Positions 32,998-42,600 of a stretch of 44,951 bases of DNA are shown piece by piece (position 1 is the stretch's first letter; the number at the start of each line of letters is the position of its first letter). This DNA comes from an uncultured Bacilli bacterium. Lineage in GTDB: Bacteria > Bacillota_I > Bacilli_A > RF39 > UBA660. The stretch covers positions 1-44,951 of the forward strand of contig CAKPCA010000009.1 of NCBI GenBank assembly GCA_934141145.1. Reading direction: 5' to 3'. The position numbers and the translations under genes were made by a program. The notes beneath the pieces were generated by a model. It did not search any database. It was not told the DNA's origin and saw only the letters and a list, made by a program, of their open reading frames with translations.

Positions 32998-33678
32998 TCA
33001 ATTTAATAATTCTTTCTCTTTAAGATATTTTAATATAAATTTAATACAACCATTTAATAAATCATTCATTCCATTTTCTGATAATATTTGATAACTTTCA
33101 TTATCTTTTATCTTCTTATGAGATGTATCTAAATACTTACCTACTGCATATATTTGCTTTTTATCTAATTTAAGTTCTTCAATTTCTTTTAAATAATTAC
33201 TATTTAAACAAAATCTAAAATTATTTTTTCTTACTGAGATACTATTATTAAACTTTCTAAAATCATTTTGTTTCATAGAATTAGATTTTTTAAAATCGCA
33301 ATTAAATATTGTTCCATCTGATTTTTTCACACCAATATATATACCATTTTCATCTTTCATAAAATAATTATTATAAATATAATTATTAAAATAATAGTCA
33401 GTTAACAAATGAACTAAATATCCCATTAATACTGGATTTTTAAATTTATCTTTATATTTATTATACATTTTATCATAATCAGGAAGATTAATACCTATTA
33501 AATAATCTTCTCTTTTAATAAAATGTGTTGTTGTTCTTGGAATATTTCTCTTTAAATTTCCTATATTATACCTATCTTGATCTGGAAGTAAATTTCCTAT
33601 CATAAAATATTTTTTATTTACTTTAATTGTCTTATTTACCTGATTACCAATATATGAATGTATTTTCCAGCTTGGCAT
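32998..33678 (-). CDS. Zinc-dependent phospholipase C/S1-P1 nuclease-like protein
   Basis: 226 residues. Metal-ligand pattern of the zinc-dependent PLC superfamily: MPSWKIH with Trp4 and His7, GNLLPDQD with Asp33, THF with His52, and HLLTDYYFN with His90 and Asp94. Members of this group in gut Firmicutes are cytosolic (no signal peptide here) and uncharacterised; they may cleave phosphodiesters. The ATG at 33678 has AAGGTG at usual spacing, and a GTG nine bases upstream is part of that site. It starts five bases after the stop of the nucleotidase-nucleoside hydrolase gene, so these are one operon. Confidence 0.8.
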   Translation of the reverse strand: MPSWKIHSYIGNQVNKTIKVNKKYFMIGNLLPDQDRYNIGNLKRNIPRTTTHFIKREDYLIGINLPDYDKMYNKYKDKFKNPVLMGYLVHLLTDYYFNNYIYNNYFMKDENGIYIGVKKSDGTIFNCDFKKSNSMKQNDFRKFNNSISVRKNNFRFCLNSNYLKEIEELKLDKKQIYAVGKYLDTSHKKIKDNESYQILSENGMNDLLNGCIKFILKYLKEKELLN

Positions 33679-33683
33679 TTTTA

Positions 33684-35105
33684 TCACCTTTTTCCTAACT
33701 TCTTAAATAAATCACTATAAATTTTATTTCTATTTAACTTTGTTACAAATGTTATTTTATTTTTTACATTTGTCATTTTATAAGATGTATCATCATTTAT
33801 AACTGGAGTACTTACCTCTTTTGTTTTAAACCATTTTTTATTTATCATATAAGCAATAACAGATATATCCCAAATAACTCTTTCTTCTTGATATGGATGA
33901 TATCCATCATTACAAAATCTTTCTATTAAATAATTATTAAGTTCATTTTGATTTAAATTATTTTTTAGCGTTCTTATATCTATTTTTAAAGCTGATACTA
34001 CATTTCTGCATGGTAATACAGTTAATTTAACATTAGAACTAAAAACTATTTTTACTGCTTCTACATCTTGCCTAAAGTTATATTCCATATTATCTTTATG
34101 AAAAAAATCATTTCCTCCAAGCCAAATAATTTGTATTTTATTAATTATCTTAGGCTCTTTTTTTATTGCGAGTGCAATATTAGTAATTGCTCCTATCCCA
34201 AGAACATATGTCATATCATTTTTAAGTGCAATTTCAATAATTTTATTAACCGCATCATTTTCATCATCATATCCATTTTGTATATAATCTGTTGAACCTT
34301 TAAACACTTTATTTTCAGAATTAAAATTTAACAAATTACAAATTTTAAGTACTTCATTATAATTCAAATCTTGTCCTTCTTTAACTGTTACATCACTATA
34401 TGAATGTGAATATGGCGCAGTTGTAATTGCCTCAATATTAAACATATCTTGTGATTTTAATAGATATGAGAGTGCAAACTGATCATCTGCTTCGTTATAT
34501 GTATCTGTATCTAAAATAACATTTATTCTACTATTATATTTTTTTACTTTTTCATATATTTCTTTCCAAGTATGTACTCTTATAATTCCATCTACATCCT
34601 TATTATATGGCGTATCCATAATAAAAGTTGTTATACCATGATTACTTGCATCTAGACACATTCTTTTTGAATCATCTATCATTATAGATATATTATTTTC
34701 TAAACAAACTTCTGTTTTTGAATGACTATTTTTAACATCCACTAAAAATATTTCATCATAATAAATATTATATTTTTTTAACCAATTAACTGTCATGTTA
34801 TATGGATCAGAATAATCACCATTATCTCTTCCTGTTATTATATAAATTTCACAGCCTATTTCTTTTAACTTTCTTATATATTTAGCGCAATTTTTAATGG
34901 GCTTTAAATTAACTGCTATTCTCTCTATATTTTCTTTATAAAACTTTTTTTCTGCTTCATCTTTCCAATTAAACATTTTTGTTATATATTCATCTTTTTT
35001 TACTATACCATTGCCATTTATTTCTTTGTCATGAATAATATACTCTCTTAATAATTCATCATTAAAATTAGAAAGAACATTATCTATATCTACTCCTATT
35101 CGCAT
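33684..35105 (-). CDS. Fusion: 5'-nucleotidase (NT5C/HAD) and nucleoside hydrolase
   Basis: 473 residues with two enzyme domains. Residues 1-190 are a HAD phosphatase of the NT5C type: DIDNV with Asp6 and Asp8, ITGRD at 90-94, and IMIDDS with Asp144/Asp145. Residues 193-473 are a nucleoside hydrolase (IUNH): VILDTDTYNEADDQFAL with Asp199, Asp201, Asp207 and Asp208 for calcium, VLGIGAITNIA, EYNFRQDVEA and a C-terminal WDISVIAY with Asp413. The usual His before that Asp is Trp412. The expected sequence is removal of phosphate from a nucleotide, then cleavage to base and ribose. AAAGGAG precedes the ATG. The stop overlaps the next ribosome binding site. I see no stop or frameshift between domains. 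Confidence 0.88.
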   Translation of the reverse strand: MRIGVDIDNVLSNFNDELLREYIIHDKEINGNGIVKKDEYITKMFNWKDEAEKKFYKENIERIAVNLKPIKNCAKYIRKLKEIGCEIYIITGRDNGDYSDPYNMTVNWLKKYNIYYDEIFLVDVKNSHSKTEVCLENNISIMIDDSKRMCLDASNHGITTFIMDTPYNKDVDGIIRVHTWKEIYEKVKKYNSRINVILDTDTYNEADDQFALSYLLKSQDMFNIEAITTAPYSHSYSDVTVKEGQDLNYNEVLKICNLLNFNSENKVFKGSTDYIQNGYDDENDAVNKIIEIALKNDMTYVLGIGAITNIALAIKKEPKIINKIQIIWLGGNDFFHKDNMEYNFRQDVEAVKIVFSSNVKLTVLPCRNVVSALKIDIRTLKNNLNQNELNNYLIERFCNDGYHPYQEERVIWDISVIAYMINKKWFKTKEVSTPVINDDTSYKMTNVKNKITFVTKLNRNKIYSDLFKKLGKR

Positions 35106-35120
35106 TACAATACTCCTTTT

Positions 35121-35711
35121 TTATTTTTCAAGTTCACTAATAAAATTATAAATATCATCCCAATTTTTAAGCATTGTAATGTTATCATAATCATATTTTT
35201 TATCTGTTATCATAATTGTTTGCATTCCTGCATTTAAAATATTTAAACAATTTTCTAATTGATCATCAATATATAAATCTATATTCTCCCTTTTACAAAC
35301 TGCACTTTTTTCTCTAGCATTTACAATTAATTTATCATAATAGATTTTATTTTTATCAAGCCAGTTTTTACTATATACATATGGATTATCATGGAATTCT
35401 GAATCTCTTGCAGTTATTATGTAAATTTGATGTCCGTCATTTTTTAATTTATCTATTACCTCTTTTGCATTTTTTCTTGGGATTGCATTATTAGTAATAT
35501 TTTCTTGGATATCTTTTAAAAAATATTTTAATTCTTCATAGTTAAACTGAAATCTTTTTGCGTATTCAGTACCATCATTTTTTTCATCTTGCATAAGTTT
35601 ATCATAACTATCAAGATTTTTACCTAAACTAACTGCGTAGGTATATGCGGCTTCATTTAATTTTTCTTGTACTTCAGTTAAAGTATTATCTATATCTATC
35701 CCTATTTTCAA
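35121..35711 (-). CDS. 5'-nucleotidase, NT5C/HAD type
   Basis: 196 residues. HAD motifs: DIDNT with Asp6 and Asp8, YIITARDSEFHDN (motif II), and YIDDQLENC (motif IV). It is a paralogue of the N-terminal half of the following fusion protein and of the pseudogene at 24.7-25.1 kb. Expected reaction: dephosphorylation of nucleoside monophosphates. The start is TTG at 35711 with AGGAG seven bases upstream; no ATG fits the conserved N terminus. It ends 15 bases before the fusion gene, so the two are likely co-transcribed and could act in sequence. Confidence 0.88.
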   Translation of the reverse strand: MKIGIDIDNTLTEVQEKLNEAAYTYAVSLGKNLDSYDKLMQDEKNDGTEYAKRFQFNYEELKYFLKDIQENITNNAIPRKNAKEVIDKLKNDGHQIYIITARDSEFHDNPYVYSKNWLDKNKIYYDKLIVNAREKSAVCKRENIDLYIDDQLENCLNILNAGMQTIMITDKKYDYDNITMLKNWDDIYNFISELEK

Positions 35712-35781
35712 AATATCACTCCTACTATTTTCAATATAATTATAACATTTTTTAGGTATAAAAAAAAGGAATAATTAACTA

Positions 35782-36975
35782 CTATCCCCTATTCTTTCTT
35801 ATAATATTCCCTTTTTTATCTACTTTAAAGTTTAACTTAAAGAATATACTTACTGTAATAAATTGATATACTGATGAACATGCTTGTCCTATGCCAGTAC
35901 AAAAAGGAGTTTTTGTTAATGATAAAAGCATTCTAAGAAACAGTGAAAATATTTTGTTCCCCGTTGTTTTAAACGAAGACCACTCTAGTTGTAAATAGCA
36001 TGTTTTTATTCTATATATAGGATATATAAGAAAATGAACTATTTCAAAAGAAAAATATATCATTGTTATTTTTAAATCCAAATCATAAAATCTATATAAT
36101 AAAATAAACATTACTAAACTTGATAAAAATAATATACCTAATAACTTATATGCATTATGTTTATGTGCCTTATAATCAAATTTATTTCTGCTTATATCAA
36201 TTGTTGCGGCAGTAGCTATCGCATCTGCTGTGTCCCATTGTGTATCTGTTATAAGAGCCACAAATGTAAGCGCTAATGTATATTTTTCTCCAAAGTTTAT
36301 CGCATTACTTAATCCAAATAAGAATATTAATAAAAAACCAATATTATTAAAAAGTTCTACAGAATCATATTTTATACATTTAAATATATTTAGTTTTAAT
36401 TTAAATTTATCACTATTTTTAATAATTATATACAAAGTAAATAAGAAAAGTGGAATTAATGTTGTTGTTACTATAACACTTTGATTTTTTGTAATTAAAG
36501 ATGTTCCTACTAACAATGAAAAATTTAACAAATTAAATATAATTGAATATTTATTTGCAAGTTCATTTTTATTCTCATAATATAGTTTATTTAAAATAAA
36601 TGAAAATTCCAAACTAATAAATATTTCTATTACAGAATATATTGCAAATGTTTTATATATGTTAACATCCATATTCATAAAATTAATATATCCATCTATA
36701 TTTATTAATATTAATAAAAATGTTATTAAAGATATAATACTTCCAATAACAATTCCTGACATAACTGCATCTTTATTTTTATCTTTTTCTTTACTTATAT
36801 TTGCTCCTGTAGAAAATACTGATTTAAATATATAATAAATAAATTGAAATGGATATGTTAGTGTAAATATATTTATTAAATTTTTATCTACTATTATTCC
36901 AATTAAAAACCATAATATGATTGGTATAAATGATAATAGTGATAAATCAAAACTAATTCTTAATAACCTTTTCAT
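35782..36975 (-). CDS. MATE-like multidrug/solute transporter
   Basis: 397 residues with about eleven or twelve hydrophobic helices and few charged loops. The overall pattern, with YPFQFIYYIFKSVFSTGANI near the start, resembles MATE/MOP-superfamily exporters; the protein is somewhat shorter than the usual 440-460 residues. A stretch LTKTPFCTGIGQACSSVYQF near the C terminus is the MATE-like sixth repeat helix by position. The substrate is unknown. It lies 70 bases upstream of the nucleotidase operon and points the same way, so a role in moving nucleoside-related compounds is possible but unsupported. Confidence 0.65.
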   Translation of the reverse strand: MKRLLRISFDLSLLSFIPIILWFLIGIIVDKNLINIFTLTYPFQFIYYIFKSVFSTGANISKEKDKNKDAVMSGIVIGSIISLITFLLILINIDGYINFMNMDVNIYKTFAIYSVIEIFISLEFSFILNKLYYENKNELANKYSIIFNLLNFSLLVGTSLITKNQSVIVTTTLIPLFLFTLYIIIKNSDKFKLKLNIFKCIKYDSVELFNNIGFLLIFLFGLSNAINFGEKYTLALTFVALITDTQWDTADAIATAATIDISRNKFDYKAHKHNAYKLLGILFLSSLVMFILLYRFYDLDLKITMIYFSFEIVHFLIYPIYRIKTCYLQLEWSSFKTTGNKIFSLFLRMLLSLTKTPFCTGIGQACSSVYQFITVSIFFKLNFKVDKKGNIIRKNRG

Positions 36976-37155
36976 AAATCTTACCTCTATTTTTTTTAAT
37001 TTTTATTGTTATAAAAGTCACAATTGAAATGATTGTTTTCTCCTATTATATTAAATATTATAACATAGAATTAATTTTTTTTAGGGAACAATTTATTTAC
37101 ATAAATAAATCCCACTTTTTTATCTTTTACATAAAATATACTGGAAAAAGATTAA

Positions 37156-37530
37156 ATGGAAAAAGAGTTAAATAATACTGCAAGTGTAGTAGATATTTAT
37201 AATAATGTACCAACAAGTATTACATCACTTGTTTCAGTAGTAACTATAATCGATGGGCTTTCAATTACAAAAACAGCAGATAAAGTTAATTGGGCAGATG
37301 GAGAATTAACATATACAATTACAATTATTAATAATGCTGAAAAAACTTATGAATCACCAACTATTACAGATAAATTAGATGGAACAAATGTTGAATTTGT
37401 AGATAAAATTGTAACAATAGATGGAAGTGCTGCATCTGAAAGTGATTATCAGTTTGATAGTTCAACAAATACATTAACTGTTAAATTAACAAATATTGAT
37501 GTATCATCATCTAAAACAGTAACATTTTAA
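37156..37530 (+). pseudogene. Fragment of a DUF11-type repetitive surface protein
   Basis: 124 codons encoding one beta-sandwich repeat of the DUF11 or conserved-repeat type: LSITKTADKVNWADGELTYT, then ITDKLDGTNVEFVDK and VTIDGS. Such domains come in long tandem arrays in large surface proteins. Here there is no signal peptide, no anchor, a TAA immediately before the ATG, only a weak ribosome binding site, and a stop at SSSKTVTF where a next repeat would start. It is therefore most likely an excised or leftover internal piece of a larger gene. It faces another remnant on the opposite strand. Confidence 0.6.
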
Positions 37531-37741
37531 GTAATATTATTATATTCTGTTACAACATCTTTATATGAATTACCTTCTGGTACATAAATAACACCATAAT
37601 AATTGTATCCAGTTATATTCATATTTTGAACTATAATTGTTTTTAATGTAGCTTGTGCGGTAATTGCATCAGAAGCACTAGTACTTTTTTTAGTTCACTA
37701 CTATCATATACAACTATAGTAGTTTCATTTATTATTGTCAT
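37527..37741 (-). pseudogene. Small unknown gene with a frameshift in an A7 run
   Basis: From ATG 37741 the minus frame reads MTIINETTIVVYDSSELKK, then runs off frame. After a -1 shift within seven A residues (around 37685-37691) it continues STSASDAITAQATLKTIIVQ and PEGNSYKDVVTEYNNIT to TAA at 37529. The combined product has 71 residues and looks like a beta-rich extracellular module end. The A-run could be a deletion scar or a slippery site; a scar is more likely in this decayed stretch. It is convergent with the DUF11 fragment, sharing its last bases. Bases 37742-37800 hold nothing I can support. Confidence 0.45.
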
Positions 37742-37790
37742 AAAAACACCTTTTATAGTACATAATATGAAAATAATACCTTTTATTATA

Positions 37791-37828
37791 GTGCAAATAA
37801 AATAACTCTTAATTAAGTTTTAAGAGTT
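37791..37828 (-). terminator. Terminator after the acyltransferase gene
   Basis: AACTCTTAA (37804-37812) pairs with TTAAGAGTT (37820-37828), followed on the minus strand by ATTTTATTT. It overlaps the end of the acyltransferase frame. Confidence 0.75.
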
Positions 37829-38792
37829 TTGATTTTATTTTTTCATATATAATACTAAATAATATAGATAGTATAGTAACTAATACAAAATGAACTAAAC
37901 TATTAGTTACTATTATTTCAAGATTAAACACTTTTGAAAGTAATCTTACAAACACTATAATTAATGGATGAATTATATAAATTATAGTAGATAGATTTCT
38001 TAATTTTTTATTATTTGAAGTACTAGTATTAAGTATTAAACTAAATAAAAATGTCATTACTGGTATAAGCATAATATACATACTATCATGTTTTTGAATA
38101 TGGTAATAGTTAACAATTAATCCTTCAATAATCATTAATATTAAAGATATAATAAATAATACCAAACTATTTTTAATCTTTAATTTTCTTATATTAAAAT
38201 CATAACCTAGATATAAAAATATAGGTGTATAAAATAAGCCATTTCTAGTATAATCAAATATACTAAATATTACATTATAAAGTGAAGATACAAAATTAAT
38301 ACTATTTCCTAATTTATAGTAACTATCACCAAATAAACCAATTATATATAGTACTAGTAATATTGTTACTATAGTTTTTTTATTTAATTTTTTTATTAAA
38401 TAGTAAACTATCCATATTCCTAGTATCAGTGCTGGAAAATACCATAAATGATAAAATGTACCACCAATAAAAATATCTTTTATTATTTCTAATATAGAAT
38501 TACTTATATTACCTGAATATATATTAACTGGTAAATAAAGTAGAATACACAAGATATACATTTTTAGAATTTTTTTAGTATATTCTACTAGTTTTTGTTT
38601 ATTATTTATTGCTTTTGGAAGGACAAAATAACCTGTTACCATTAAGAAAAATGGTACACCTACTCTGCATACAATATGAGTAAATATTATCTCTAAGTTT
38701 TGATTAACTGTTACAAATGGATAAGTATGTATTGCTATTATAAAAATTGCACATAATATTCTAAATTTATCCATGTTTAATTTTTTTAACAT
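37809..38792 (-). CDS. Membrane acyltransferase (acyltransferase 3 family)
   Basis: 327 residues with about ten membrane helices. Family landmarks: MDKFRILCAIFIIAIHTYPF with the catalytic-type histidine of the first helix, VCRVGVPFFLMVTGYFVLP, the HLWYFPALILGIWIVYYL region and the late IIYIIHPLIIVFVR. Such proteins acylate cell-surface sugars or peptidoglycan; VanT-type serine racemase membrane domains are similar but the C-terminal racemase is absent. It is followed by a terminator and not linked to glycan genes in this window, so the acceptor is unknown. Confidence 0.85.
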   Translation of the reverse strand: MLKKLNMDKFRILCAIFIIAIHTYPFVTVNQNLEIIFTHIVCRVGVPFFLMVTGYFVLPKAINNKQKLVEYTKKILKMYILCILLYLPVNIYSGNISNSILEIIKDIFIGGTFYHLWYFPALILGIWIVYYLIKKLNKKTIVTILLVLYIIGLFGDSYYKLGNSINFVSSLYNVIFSIFDYTRNGLFYTPIFLYLGYDFNIRKLKIKNSLVLFIISLILMIIEGLIVNYYHIQKHDSMYIMLIPVMTFLFSLILNTSTSNNKKLRNLSTIIYIIHPLIIVFVRLLSKVFNLEIIVTNSLVHFVLVTILSILFSIIYEKIKSKLLKLN

Positions 38793-38838
38793 ATTCTCAC
38801 CTTTTATTAATTATAACATATTTATATTAAGCAAAATA

Positions 38839-38878
38839 AAAATCACACTTTTATACATTATATTTGTGTGATTTTATT
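38839..38878 (-). terminator. Terminator after the PH-domain gene
   Basis: AAAATCACAC (38839-38848) pairs perfectly with GTGTGATTTT (38866-38875) across a 17-base loop, followed on the minus strand by TATTTTGC. It lies shortly after the stop codon of the gene. Confidence 0.8.
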
Positions 38879-38881
38879 TTA

Positions 38882-39328
38882 TTAATTTTTCATTTCATTT
38901 AATACTTTTGGTTTTTGTTTTAATAGATACTCAGATAAATTTGTTTCTATTTCAACTAAAGATTTTGGGCCAAGATTTGAAACTTGTACTATTTCTTTTA
39001 CTGTATCAATATCTACTCTTCCGAATATTAATCTTCTATACACCTGAAAATCATTAAATAAATCTATTGAAATTGAATTTAGATTATAACCTGGTAATAC
39101 TCTTTTCTGCGCAATTAATATTCTTTTATTTGTAAGCGCTACTATACATGTTGAAAATATATCAAATGAACTTGGATTTCTTTGTGCTGGAAAAGCATAT
39201 ATAACTTCTTCTCCAGGATTCAAGTGTTTTTCTAATATTTTTGAATGTTTGCTCAATCTAAAAGCTATTGTAAATGGATATTTTTTTATAAATTCACATA
39301 CCATTGAATATACATCATTATTATTCAT
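38882..39328 (-). CDS. Bacterial PH-domain protein
   Basis: 148 residues. LNPGEEVIYAFPAQ followed by IVALTNKRILIAQKRVLPGY is the typical beginning of the bPH_3-type domain (GE-V-, LTNKR-L). No membrane segment, so cytosolic. Function of these domains is generally unknown; they often bind proteins or lipids. AGGAAG precedes the ATG. It appears to be a single-gene unit with its own terminator and a TATAAT about 40 bases upstream. Confidence 0.72.
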   Translation of the reverse strand: MNNNDVYSMVCEFIKKYPFTIAFRLSKHSKILEKHLNPGEEVIYAFPAQRNPSSFDIFSTCIVALTNKRILIAQKRVLPGYNLNSISIDLFNDFQVYRRLIFGRVDIDTVKEIVQVSNLGPKSLVEIETNLSEYLLKQKPKVLNEMKN

Positions 39329-39639
39329 ATTTTATCTTCCTATTCCTTATTTTTATAAGATAAATAATTATATATGAACAAAACTAAAAATAATAAAAAT
39401 ATATTTTATATTAATTTTGTTCTGATTTTATTATACACTATTTTATTTTAATTTGCTACTAATTTTATTATATTTATAATATACTTTATATAAATAAAAT
39501 CTTTTATTAATTTATTTTTTTAATCTAATAATCACCTTTTTTATATATTACTATATGTTAATGCACCTATTACATTTATAGCTTTCTGATTAATATTTCT
39601 ATGTAAATATAAAAATTGGACTTAATCATCCAATTTTTT
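39329..39639. other. AT-rich intergenic stretch between polC and the PH-domain gene
   Basis: About 310 bases without a gene. It contains an 8-bp inverted repeat (GAACAAAA near 39376 and TTTTGTTC near 39416) with a long loop, a TATAAT before the PH-domain gene, and the polC terminator at its right end. On the minus strand a short coding-like run, HRNINQKAINVIGALTYSNI, follows the terminator and ends at a TAA; it may be a gene remnant. I see no tRNA or known RNA here. Confidence 0.5.
39604..39638 (-). terminator. Terminator after polC
   Basis: AAAAATTGGA (39611-39620) pairs with TCCAATTTTT (39629-39638) across eight bases, followed on the minus strand by ATATTT. It directly follows the polC stop codon. 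Confidence 0.88.
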
Positions 39640-42600
39640 CTAAAATAAACTAAGCTGACTTGTTTCAGGCATATCACCAAATATACCCATTAATCTCATT
39701 TTATCTATTAAAGTACCTGATACTTTACATCTTATCTGGAATTCCTCAATTGATATAAATGGACCCTTTTCTCTTTCTTCAACTATGTTATTAGCAACTG
39801 TATCACCTAGTCCTTCAATTGCATTAAATGGAGGAATTACTTCTGTTTCACTAGCTGCTCCAAAAGTAGTTGCGGCACTCTTATATAAATCAACGTTTAA
39901 GAATTTTATACCTCTAGCTGCTGCTTCTAAACATAAATGAAGTGATTCATATGTACCTAATTCTTTATTAGATGCATCTCTTCCTTTATTAGTTATTTCT
40001 GTAAGTTTATCTTTAATAGCGTCATAACCTTTTATCATAGAAATAATATCAACATCTGTTGCTTTACATGAAAGCCAAGATGCATAGTAATACACTGGCA
40101 TATGAACTTTATACCAAGCAACCCTAAATGCACTTGTTACATATGCTGCGGCATGGGCTTTTGGGAACATGTATTTTATTTTATGACATGATTCAATAAA
40201 CCAATCTTTTATTCCAGCATCTTTTAATATTTGTTCATATTCAACCCATTGATCATGATCTTTGGGTTTACTTGCTCTACCTTTTCTTACAAATTCCATT
40301 ATTTTAAATGCAGTAATAGGTTTAAGACCATTATACATTAGATATACCATTATATCATCACGACATCCTATTACTTCAGAGAATGGTACAATATTATTTT
40401 TTATTAAATCTTGTGCATTACCTAGCCAAACATCAGTACCATGTGATAAACCAGATATTTTAATTAATTCGGCAAATGTTTTTGGTTTAGTATCTTCAAC
40501 CATTTGTACTGTAAATTTTGTACCAAATTCTGGTATACCAAGAGTACCAGTATTACACATTATTTGATCTTTTGTTACGCCAAGTGGCGCAGGTGACAAG
40601 AATATTCCCATTGTTTCTTTATCGTCTAGTGGAACTTCTGTAACATCTGTTCCTGTCATATCTTGTATCATACGAAGTTGTGTTGGATCAGAGTGACCTA
40701 ATATATCTAGTTTTAATACATCATCTTCAATTTTATGATAATCAAAGTGTGTTGTTCTCCATGCAGAATTTGGATTATCTGCTGGAAACTGGAATGGTGT
40801 AAAATCAAATACATCCATGTAATCTGGTATAACTACTATTCCACCTGGATGTTGTCCTGTAGTTCTTTTAACACCTGTACATCCTTTTGAAAGTCTTTCT
40901 ATTTCTATTGATCTTTTTTCTATACCTTTATCTTCAAAGAATCCTTTTGTATAACCATATGCGTTTTTTTCTGCGACAGTACCTATTGTTCCTGCTCTAT
41001 AAACATTATCAACACCAAATAATACCTTTGTATATTCGTGGATTGCTGCTTGGTTTAAATCTGAAAAGTTAAGATCTATATCTGGAACTTTATCTGCATT
41101 AAATCCAAGGAATGTAGCAAATGGAATATCTTGTCCATCTTTAAGCATCAAAGTACCACATTTTGGACAATTTTTATTAGGCAAATCAAAACCACTTGAA
41201 TAAGTCGCACCTAATGCTTTTCCATCTTCTTCAAATATACTATGTTTACATTTTGGACATCTATAGTGAGCCGCAAGTGGATTTACTTCTGTTATTCCCA
41301 TCATTGTTGCGACGAAACTAGATCCAACAGATCCTCTTGAACCAACTAAGAAGCCATCATTATTTGATTTTTTAACTAGTCTTTGTGCAATCAAGTAAAT
41401 AGGATCAAATCCAGCACCTATTACTCCACCTAGGCTTTTCTTTAGTTTCGTTTCTAGTTCATCACCAGTTAATTCTTCTTCACTAGTATCTACTAAATAC
41501 TTTCTAACTAAGTCTTTAACAGCATCTGAACCTTTTACAATAACATCATGTAATTGTTTAAATGATTCAATTTCTTTTTCTTCATCACTTAAACTTTTAT
41601 CAAGATAATATTTTACGCTTGTTAAAACTATATCACCATAAAGTTCTGTACCTAGCCTTGATTCAATATTATATGGAAGTGGATCACCATACCAATCATT
41701 TGCTTTTTCATATACAAGGTCTGTAACTACTCTAGGGCAATCAAGATAAGTTTTACCATCATCTGCTTTTACTCTTGGTGAAAAAGGTACTCCTCCTGTT
41801 TGAATTATTACATCAAATACTTCCGTCATATCAAGTATTTTATTTGGATTTGTTATTACTAATTCTTTTGCTTTTTCTTTACCTAAGAATTCAAAGTTTT
41901 CAAGCATTTCATTTGTTGTTCTAAAATGTTGTGATGGTATTTGTCCACCTTTACTATTTCTAATAAGAGGATGTCTTCCTCTACCTGGTACATTTTGATT
42001 TATGATTATTTCTCTATAAATCTTATCTTCTTTCTTTAAGTGATGTACATCTCCTGTTGCGACGATCATCTTACCTGCTTCTTCAGTAACTCTAACTATT
42101 TTTTCTATATTTTGAATAAGTTGTGCTTCATTTTCAAATACAGATGGTACTAAATGACAATATTCATCTACTGGTTGTACTTCAACATAATCATAAAATT
42201 TAATTATATTAGCAAGTTCTTCATCACTTTTTGTACTAGCACTAGTAAATACTTCACTTTGGTAACATCCACTACCTATTAATAAACCTTTTCTATATTT
42301 TTCTATTTCACTTCTAAGTATTCTAGGTGTTTTATATAAATATTTAGTATTTGCATAAGAAACGATTGTAAATAGATTTTTTAATCCTTCTCTTGTTAAT
42401 GTAAGTATATTTATATCATGTGTTTTACCATATTTATGTATTTCATCTTTTGGTACTAAGTTATTTAATTCACTTATTTTTCTAAAGTTTTGATCATACA
42501 TTTTTTTAAGCATTTTATGAAGTACTAAGGCTGTTCCTTCAGCATCATAGTTTGCTCTATGGTGTGCATCTTCATCAAATACAACTCCATATCTTTTTGT

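Noticed and set aside
37685..37691. Programmed -1 frameshift at the A7 run
   Set aside because: No stimulatory hairpin or upstream ribosome-binding-like element was evident and the area is full of broken genes, so a mutation is simpler.
39370..39425. Inverted repeat GAACAAAA/TTTTGTTC as an operator or terminator
   Set aside because: The arms are AT-rich, short and separated by more than 30 bases; such repeats are expected by chance here.
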